Assembly: GCA_002495065.1 (NCBI GenBank)
Contig: DADT01000073.1
Coordinates: forward strand, 170 to 23,762
Direction: 5' to 3'
Source of the DNA: Methanoregula sp. UBA471
GTDB taxonomy: Archaea; Halobacteriota; Methanomicrobia; Methanomicrobiales; Methanospirillaceae
DNA length: 23,593 nt
How positions within the stretch are numbered: the first letter of the stretch is position 1; every line of letters begins with the position of its first letter. Positions 1 to 5,784 of this stretch are shown here, one piece after another. The position numbers were made by a program, and so were the translations under genes. Below the pieces are notes generated by a model. It ran no database searches and had not been told where the DNA came from. It saw only the letters and a list, made by a program, of their open reading frames with translations.

Positions 1-275
1 TCGGGGGCGGCGGGGTTCATCACAAATAATTATGAGGAATAAACAATCCATTACTCACATCTGTTAAATTTAATTCTCATGGGAAATCCTCAAATATTTT
101 TCTCAACGCTCTTTTTGGGCTACGGCCCTCTTGCCTCCGCCCCGCGGCGCTTCGATTACCTTATAACTCCGATTCTGGCCTCTCAAGAGCCTGTTACGGA
201 GGCCAGTCGTACCTTCACCATTTTTATGGTGAGAACCATACCCGTTCATGCCCGTTTCTACGGCAATATTCATGA
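1..275. repeat. Composite intergenic repeat, locus 1 (rearranged)
   Basis: Non-coding stretch built from pieces also found at 4730-5712 and 13391-13937. Bases 1-25 match the right end of the GC-rich hairpin module seen at 5230-5250 and 13695-13715, followed by the same 'ttcatca' edge. Bases 95-125 match 13780-13812 in the same orientation (shared 'tctcaacg'). From 139 to 251 the sequence is the reverse complement of the two-hairpin module at 5102-5211. The orientation therefore switches at the GC-palindromic 'ccgcggcgc' near 141-150. An open frame at 79-285 is not accepted as a gene, because frame-breaking indels separate the copies. Confidence 0.75.
151..251 (-). repeat. Two-hairpin repeat module, copy 1
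   Basis: Inverted copy of the module at 5102-5211 and 13568-13675. Read on the minus strand it has the conserved blocks 'gcatgaacggg', 'gaaggtacgac' and 'aggctcttgaga'. Two stems are visible: CACCAT/ATGGTG with a four-base loop at 216-231, and GGCCTC/GAGGCC at 177-204, which encloses the 'aggctcttga' block. The stem bases differ in the other two copies but still pair there. Whether it is transcribed cannot be told from the sequence. Confidence 0.7.
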
Positions 276-380
276 ACCCAGCTGACGCGGACCTGAGATC
301 ACCGACGCGGGTGGATAGGATACGACACGGGTTTAATCCGCATCAGCGCTGCATTTCACGACCCGGCTAGGAATTCACCC

Positions 381-1442
381 TTATTCCCGTTCCCCTGACA
401 TGAGTGACTTTACCCTTCCACGGAAAGGTTTGATGACCCGGGTATACCCTTTCTCAGCGATGCCTGAAAGGAATGAATACTTTTTCATGGAGAAGTATAC
501 CCTGAGTTCGGGATCAAATTTCGACGCATAATAGGAATGGAGTCTTTTGTTTCCCGCAGCACCCATCGTAACATAATACCGGAACCCCTGTTCCTGGGCA
601 ATCCGGACCGATTCCCACATGAGAAGGTCGTTTGGAGAGGGAGACAGGGGGATTTTTGGTTTGGGGCTGCCGATCCAGCTGTAATGGGTATCTCCGTACT
701 GGATATCAATGGATCCCGAGACAATTTCGTTGTCAGATTTTGCAACAAAAACCACCAGAGCGTCTTTGAAAGCATCATATATTTCCAGAAGGTAGTCCCT
801 CGACACCGTGATATTTTTTCCCTGTTGTCCATACCGGATATCCATCAGGTCGAGGATCGCGCAATACTCTTTTTTTCCGCCAATTTCTACGGTGATTCCT
901 CGTTTTCTGGCCCGGTTCAGGTTCTGCCGCAGTTTTTTGTCAAGTGTCCCGGCCAGATAGTCATATCCCCGGCTGAGATCGATCACATAGTCATAACGGA
1001 TTTCTGCAGTGTATCCAGACCAGGTAAAGGGACGGGGATCATGAAGAGCGGGAGAAAGTGATATGCTGACATAATCTGCTTTCAGGTCATTCTTTATGAT
1101 ATTTTCAACGGAATTCTGGAATTCGAGGTAATTGTTTTCCCGTTTCTCCTGGTTCAGGGTGTCATACTCCACAAACGCCGGCCCGAGATGAAAGAGTGCT
1201 GCATGAGGCGGCGGTGAAAATACCATCCGGAAAGGTCCGTTTTTCCTGAAAAACAAGGGAAATACGCCAACGGGAACGCTGTTTTTCAGTCCGATCACCG
1301 GGTATAGGGTTGACCGGGTGTGTTTCTCAGTGATTTTCAGCCAGTTCCAGAGATGAAAGGGAGTTCCGTGAGGGGACCGGGAAATAATCGAATCCCATTC
1401 CTGTGCGTCATTATCCCGGGCGATGCGAATTTGAACGGTCAT
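381..1442 (-). CDS. FemAB/GNAT-superfamily acyltransferase-like protein
   Basis: 353-residue soluble protein with no signal peptide or membrane helix. The layout suits the FemAB/BioF2-like fold of the GNAT superfamily: an N-terminal half beginning 'RIARDNDAQEWD', a basic segment with 'KLRQNLNRARKRGI' near residue 170, and a second half with 'SGSIDIQYGDTHYSW' and 'LMWESVRIAQEQGFRYY', the usual layout of the acceptor-side acetyltransferase domain. In bacteria such proteins add amino acids from aminoacyl-tRNA to peptidoglycan precursors. This organism probably lacks murein, so substrate and donor are unknown; modification of a surface polymer is only an inference. The ATG at 1442 has no strong Shine-Dalgarno. 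A small inverted repeat (aaccg/cggtt, 1455-1470) lies just upstream of it. The gene is monocistronic here, with a composite repeat downstream. Confidence 0.8.
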   Translation of the reverse strand: MTVQIRIARDNDAQEWDSIISRSPHGTPFHLWNWLKITEKHTRSTLYPVIGLKNSVPVGVFPLFFRKNGPFRMVFSPPPHAALFHLGPAFVEYDTLNQEKRENNYLEFQNSVENIIKNDLKADYVSISLSPALHDPRPFTWSGYTAEIRYDYVIDLSRGYDYLAGTLDKKLRQNLNRARKRGITVEIGGKKEYCAILDLMDIRYGQQGKNITVSRDYLLEIYDAFKDALVVFVAKSDNEIVSGSIDIQYGDTHYSWIGSPKPKIPLSPSPNDLLMWESVRIAQEQGFRYYVTMGAAGNKRLHSYYASKFDPELRVYFSMKKYSFLSGIAEKGYTRVIKPFRGRVKSLMSGERE

Positions 1443-1454
1443 GGAATTTTTCTG

Positions 1455-1470
1455 AACCGATATTACGGTT
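1455..1470 (-). promoter_or_regulatory. Short inverted repeat upstream of the FemAB-like gene
   Basis: Arms AACCG and CGGTT are separated by six A/T bases, 13-28 bases before the ATG of the gene at 381-1442, in AT-rich DNA. It could be an operator or a 5'-leader hairpin. It is short enough that chance cannot be excluded. Confidence 0.3.
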
Positions 1471-1593
1471 ATTTTCTATTGTCTTTTTCTGCTATTGATA
1501 GTCTGTTTATTTGCAGTTCGTTATAAAAAAACCTGCCTTCACCGGAACACTGCCTGATTTTTCGGTATTCCTGTCCCGGCTAACGGGGGAGAT

Positions 1594-1649
1594 CCAAAAA
1601 AAAGAACCGGATGCAGCCTTCGGATTTCCGCACAATGAAGGTAAAAAAA
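1594..1649 (-). terminator. T-run terminators after the large LVIVD gene
   Basis: On the minus strand, oligo-T tracts of seven and eight residues (plus-strand A-runs at 1643-1649 and about 1594-1601) follow directly after the stop codon at 1651-1653. Oligo-T tracts without a hairpin are the usual intrinsic termination signal in archaea. Confidence 0.6.
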
Positions 1650-1650
1650 G

Positions 1651-4437
1651 TTACGAGATAATTTTGAAGTATGTATTGCTTGTGTCCGTGATCGCCGTAC
1701 TGGTGGTGCCGGTTATCCGGATCCGGTAATCGGTCCCCGTCGCCAGCGTAGTGGGGATGGTCCAGCTGGTGAACATCCCATCGTTGGGGGTGCTGGACGA
1801 GATCGTCTGACTCACAACACCAGCCTTCAGCAGCTCAATCTTTACACTCGATTCCACACTCCCGGATGAGGACCAGGTCCAGGTGATTGCGGGTTTTGTC
1901 CCACGGACCCAGGTCTCCCCCCCATTGGGTGTGGTGACCGTAATGGAGGCAGAAGATAATGTCGTTGCCGTGGTGATGCTCAGATAATTATTGCTCGTAT
2001 CCGTGATCGCCGCATTAGTGGTGCTGGTCACCCGGATCCGGTAGTCAGTCCCGGTTGCCAGCGTTGTAGGGACGGTCCAGCTGGCATAGGTGCCATCGTT
2101 GGGGGTGCTGGACGAGATCGTCTGGCTCACAACCCCTGCCTTCAGCAACTCGATCTTTACGTACGATCCCACACTGCCGGACGAGGTCCAGGTGATCTTC
2201 GGAGTAGTCCCCCGGACCCACGTCTCTCCGCCATTCGGTGTGGTAACCGTGATGGAGGCAGAAGATAATGTTGCTGCCGTGGTGATGCTCAGATAATTAT
2301 TGCTCGTGTCCGTGATCGCCGAATTGGTGGTGCTGGTGATCCGGATCCGGTAGTCGGTCCCGGTTGCCAACGTGGTGGGGACGGTCCAGCTGCCATAACT
2401 GCCATCGTTGGGGGTGCTGGACGAGATCGTCTGGCTCACCACGCCCGCCTTCAGCAACTCGATCTTTACGTACGATCCCACACTGCCGGACGAGGTCCAG
2501 CTGATCGTCGGGGTGCTGCCACGGATCCACGTCTCCCCTCCATTGGGGTCGGTGACCGTGATGGCCGGAGTGACACTTGCAATGGATGACGTGCCGGTGG
2601 AAAGAATATACGACGCCATCTTCCCGCCAATGGCAAGATATCCGTTGTCGTAGGAGATGGTGCCGAAATCGCCTCCGATCTCAATTGAGTCGACGAGTTT
2701 GATCTGCGCAGGATTCGAGATATCAAACGCCCTGACATCATCGATGCCGTATCCGGCTGCATACACGATGGCGTCATTGATTGCCAGAGCCCGGGCATAC
2801 CATACTCCGGAGTACGTGAGCTGGCTCATGCGTTTTGGTGCCCTGACATTGCTGAGGTCGATCGTTACGATCGAGTTGCCGACTGCTGCCACCGCGACAG
2901 TCCCGCGGATTTTGACATCGGTATAGGACGTCCCCGGTTCGAAGGTGGTAACCGTGACAGGGCTTTTCTTGTTGCTCACATCAATGATATGGAGTCCGTC
3001 AGAAGATGCTACGACGAGATAATTCGTCCCGTATTTTGCCTGGCCACCGCCGGCGAAATCCCCGGATTTGGAGACATAGACCGGGGCCTTGATATTGGTC
3101 ATGTCAACAATTCCCTGGTCGGTATAGACATAGTTGCCATCCGCAAGGACTGCCGTGGCACTCGTGCCAAAATGATAGAGGGTCATCTGGGGATTTACCG
3201 GATCAGCGACGTTAATCACGCTCAGTGATGACCAGGCACCTGCAACATAGAGGTTACTGCCGACAAGGTCTAAGTCTCCGTTTCGTCCAAGATTGCTGAT
3301 AAAGGAGATCTCTTTTGGTTTTGACGGGGTCTTTACATCGACGGTCCATATGCCATCGTTATGTGCACCGATATACAGATAGCCGCCACGCATCACCACA
3401 GAGTCAGCCCCGCCCACGACCAGCACACGGGTCAGGGTTTTTGGAGCTGATACCGTTGATGTACCGTAGATGCCAAAGCCCATTGATTCCTGGGCAAGGA
3501 AGGTATAACTCTGGGTCGGATAGATCCCTTCGTTATACGATCCGGCATCGGTTGCTTTTCCCACGAGAACAGGATTCCGTGGATTTGTGATGTCGAAGAT
3601 CTCAAATCCCTCGTATCTCACCGAGACATAGGCGTAGTTCCCGAGGATCTTGATGTCATTGGCGTTGATGCCCAACTTATTCATTACTTCATAGGGTTTT
3701 GCCGGGTTGGTGACATCGATTACCCGCACACCATTGTGGTATTCGGTAATATACGCATACCCGTTTTTGACGGCAACTCCGGATACATAGTTGATGCCGT
3801 TATTGGGGGAATAACTCCCGACAAGCCGGGGAGTTGATGGGATACTGATATCGAGGATATCCAGGCGGTTATCGGTTTCCAGCCCGACATAGAGGTAGTT
3901 GCCGTTAATGGTACCCCGCCAGGGCATATTCCGGCCGGCAAGCCCAATTGTCCGGACAAGCCGGGGGGCTGCCTTATTGGATATATCGATAACCTCAACC
4001 CCGTCACCCGGAGAGAGGAGATACGCATAGTTGCCTTTGATGAGCACATCTGAACCTCCGCTGCTGAGAGTTGATACTATCACCGGACTGGAGGGACGTG
4101 AGATATCAGCAATAACAAACTTTGATGATGCAGCGATGTAGAGATACCCGCTGTCCACACAGACACCTTTCACTGAGGAGCCTACCGGGAGCTGCGAAAG
4201 TGCACTCTTCCACGTAAGGGCTGATATTTTTGCACTTGTTGAGACATCATAGGTTACCACTTCGCTGCCCTGACCAGCGTACAGGTATCCGTTTGATTCC
4301 ACAAGGTCAAATGACGGGCCGTTGGAGAGCGTACCGACTTGCTGAAGACCAGCGGCAGCGACACCGGGGACAGCCAATGCCACAAAACAGAGAGCGGCCA
4401 CCAGAAAAAAACTTCGCGATAGACTGAAAATATTCAT
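1651..4437 (-). CDS. Secreted LVIVD-repeat beta-propeller with three C-terminal Kre9/KNH-like domains
   Basis: 928 residues from the ATG at 4437. An upstream in-frame ATG at 4656 is rejected, because only 4437 begins with a good signal peptide (FSLSRSFFLVAALCFVALAV, ending near VAAAG) and a TATA-like element lies 30 bases before it. Residues about 30-600 hold repeated blades of the type 'YVVIDVSNPAxPxxV', the LVIVD repeat of secreted propellers. From about residue 625 come three copies of a roughly 103-residue module starting 'PNGGETW' and containing 'VKIELLKAGVVSQTI' and 'TGTDYRIR'. These resemble the Ser/Thr-rich Kre9/KNH-like domain of surface proteins. No C-terminal membrane helix or sorting motif is visible, so retention at the surface is unexplained. 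No catalytic residues are recognised; an adhesion or scaffold role is inferred. A shorter paralogue lies at 5785-7920. Confidence 0.88.
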   Translation of the reverse strand: MNIFSLSRSFFLVAALCFVALAVPGVAAAGLQQVGTLSNGPSFDLVESNGYLYAGQGSEVVTYDVSTSAKISALTWKSALSQLPVGSSVKGVCVDSGYLYIAASSKFVIADISRPSSPVIVSTLSSGGSDVLIKGNYAYLLSPGDGVEVIDISNKAAPRLVRTIGLAGRNMPWRGTINGNYLYVGLETDNRLDILDISIPSTPRLVGSYSPNNGINYVSGVAVKNGYAYITEYHNGVRVIDVTNPAKPYEVMNKLGINANDIKILGNYAYVSVRYEGFEIFDITNPRNPVLVGKATDAGSYNEGIYPTQSYTFLAQESMGFGIYGTSTVSAPKTLTRVLVVGGADSVVMRGGYLYIGAHNDGIWTVDVKTPSKPKEISFISNLGRNGDLDLVGSNLYVAGAWSSLSVINVADPVNPQMTLYHFGTSATAVLADGNYVYTDQGIVDMTNIKAPVYVSKSGDFAGGGQAKYGTNYLVVASSDGLHIIDVSNKKSPVTVTTFEPGTSYTDVKIRGTVAVAAVGNSIVTIDLSNVRAPKRMSQLTYSGVWYARALAINDAIVYAAGYGIDDVRAFDISNPAQIKLVDSIEIGGDFGTISYDNGYLAIGGKMASYILSTGTSSIASVTPAITVTDPNGGETWIRGSTPTISWTSSGSVGSYVKIELLKAGVVSQTISSSTPNDGSYGSWTVPTTLATGTDYRIRITSTTNSAITDTSNNYLSITTAATLSSASITVTTPNGGETWVRGTTPKITWTSSGSVGSYVKIELLKAGVVSQTISSSTPNDGTYASWTVPTTLATGTDYRIRVTSTTNAAITDTSNNYLSITTATTLSSASITVTTPNGGETWVRGTKPAITWTWSSSGSVESSVKIELLKAGVVSQTISSSTPNDGMFTSWTIPTTLATGTDYRIRITGTTSTAITDTSNTYFKIIS
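1654..2570 (-). repeat. Three tandem 309-bp coding repeats (Kre9/KNH-like modules)
   Basis: The Trp codon of the 'GGETW' motif falls at 2527-2529, 2218-2220 and 1909-1911, an exact 309-bp period (103 codons). The copies are close to identical in DNA as well as protein, especially across the segment encoding 'GVVSQTISSSTPNDG'. The last copy has diverged most and has two extra residues in its 'TWTWSSSGSVESSVK' segment. Such similarity suggests recent duplication or ongoing gene conversion. Confidence 0.9.
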
Positions 4438-4462
4438 TGCCTCTACTGTTCTGGCTAACAAG

Positions 4463-4501
4463 TGATAAATGTTCAAACCCTTCAGGGTTAGATCATTGAA
4501 C
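4463..4501 (-). promoter_or_regulatory. Promoter and nested inverted repeat of the large LVIVD gene
   Basis: On the minus strand a TATA-like 'ACATTTATCACT' sits about 30 bases before the ATG at 4437, so transcription would begin only a few bases upstream of it. Immediately upstream of this box is a nested inverted repeat: outer arms GTTCAA/TTGAAC (4471-4476 and 4496-4501), inner arms AACCCT/AGGGTT (4476-4481 and 4484-4489). Its position beside the TATA box fits a transcription-factor site. This assignment is an inference. Confidence 0.45.
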
Positions 4502-5101
4502 CTGCAGGATATACGGGGGGGTTCCACTGAGGGTTGTACGAGCCTGCAGGAGCGGACTTGTTCATGGATCTTGTAATGGATTCGTGACTGAGTTCGTGGA
4601 TCTTGCGATGGATTGAGATTCGGATTTGTGGATCTGAATGGGGGTTCCGGATTCATCGGATTGAGAGTAATCCTGATTCATAGATCTGAAAATTAAAAAA
4701 CGGTATTCAAGTTCTCCAGGACCATCATTTTATAACGTTCCTGGGGCTTTGGCCCAACCCAATGTAGCAACCCCTTTGACCAACAACAACTATGGAGAGT
4801 GTAATACGAATCAATCGCAAAGCGGAGGGGCGGTTCGGGGGAACAGGCACTGGTCCCCTCCGTAAATCGGTGTTTTGCAATTTGTTGAAAACTTAGGTTT
4901 TCTACCTGAAGTGATATTTCAGGTCTGCAGGAATCAATTCATAACGTTCTTGGGGGCTTTGCCCCCGCCACTGTGGCATCCCCTATAGGATAACAACGGG
5001 AATCCGTGGAAATTCATTTGTGGAAATCCGTGGCAATAATGGAAATCCCGGGTACATGGAAATCGGGGGATTCTGGAAGTCCAGGGAAATCTATGGAAAC
5101 T

Positions 5102-5211
5102 GCATGAACGGGGATGGTTCTCACCCCAAGCCATGAAAAATGGGGAAGGTACGACCGGAATCCATGAACAGGCTCTTGAGAGTCCAGAATCGGTGTTTTC
5201 AGCTCATTGAA
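5102..5211 (+). repeat. Two-hairpin repeat module, copy 2
   Basis: Shares 'gcatgaacggg', 'ggttctcacc', 'gaaggtacgacc' and 'aggctcttgagag' with copies at 151-251 (inverted) and 13568-13675. Pairings at the corresponding places are CCCC/GGGG (5124-5127 and 5142-5145, or alternatively CCAT/ATGG at 5131-5143) and GGA/TCC (5157-5159 and 5183-5185). These bases differ from those in the other copies yet still pair. It is followed directly by the GC hairpin at 5212-5243. Confidence 0.7.
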
Positions 5212-5243
5212 GCGCCGCGGGGGCGTCCCTCCGGGGGCGGCGC
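5212..5243 (+). repeat. GC-rich palindromic module
   Basis: A 32-base element with perfect GCGCCGC/GCGGCGC ends around a 'gggggcgtccct' core. The same element with the same length occurs at 13676-13707, and shorter inverted versions occur at 19311-19343 and 20801-20835. It always sits at the right end of the two-hairpin module when that module is present. It resembles REP-type extragenic palindromes. Confidence 0.75.
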
Positions 5244-5784
5244 AGTTCATCATAATAGCGGGATTGGCATATCCTGAAATTACGGAAATTGTGCAATTTT
5301 TACGAGAAATCCATGCCTAAAAAATTGGTGGATGATCTGTAACAATCCGTGGTAATACACGGATATCTGTGGAAATCCGTGGCTCAACGATCATGAATAC
5401 TCTTTGTGGCTAACGGCATGTAATGCTCCGCCTCCACCGCTATGGCATGCCGCTGGAGCGATAATTCCGGAACAGGTAATACAACACAATCGCAAAGCGG
5501 AGGGGCGGTTCGGGGGGACAGGCACGGTCCCCTCCGTAAGAACCAATATTTCAGGACTGCAGGAATCAATTCATAACGTTCTTGGGGGCTTTGTCCCCGC
5601 CACTGTGGCATCCCCCTCTGTGATATCCTTGGAAATCCGTGGAATACTTGAAAACGTTGGATGATTCATAAAATCCGTGGAAATCCATGGAAACCTGGGG
5701 ACGTCCGTCAAAGCCCGTGAGAAATCTGAATATCCGTTGCTCACTAAAAATCGGGCTTTTGAAAAGACCGCTGCTTCATTTTCC

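Larger units (their letters stand above)
4730..5712 (+). repeat. Composite intergenic repeat, locus 2
   Basis: The gap between the two LVIVD genes is filled by recurring modules. 'ataacgtt' plus GGGGGC-TTT-GCCCCC hairpin: 4941-4985 and 5573-5615, with a weaker copy at 4732-4774. CGGAGGGG/CCCCTCCG hairpin: 4823-4862 and 5498-5536. Degenerate 'tggaaatccg' arrays: 4996-5100, 5345-5385 and 5628-5700. Two-hairpin module: 5102-5211. GC-rich hairpin: 5212-5243. A 'ggcatgtaatg...ctggagcgata' block: 5415-5463. The stretch from about 4913 to 4985 is nearly identical to 5545-5612, so the locus includes an internal direct duplication with a spacing near 632 bp. Order and orientation match 13391-13937. 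No terminal inverted repeats, target duplications or transposase were found. Confidence 0.85.

Noticed and set aside
79..285. 68-residue open frame, with similar frames at 5014-5253 and 13364-13759 sharing 'SQEPV'-like words
   Set aside because: They arise from the two-hairpin repeat. Copies differ by indels that are not multiples of three, so the shared words fall in shifting frames. No ribosome-binding sites precede them.
537..1061. 174-residue frame antisense to the FemAB-like gene
   Set aside because: The sense strand holds the longer frame with family motifs; this is a shadow frame.
4438..4656. N-terminal extension of the large LVIVD protein
   Set aside because: The extra 73 residues are low-complexity and hydrophilic. 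The signal peptide and the TATA-like box both point to the ATG at 4437.
4996..5700. Possible CRISPR array from repeated 'ggaaatccgtgg'
   Set aside because: Units are short and degenerate, with irregular spacing, no unique spacers of uniform length and no cas genes.
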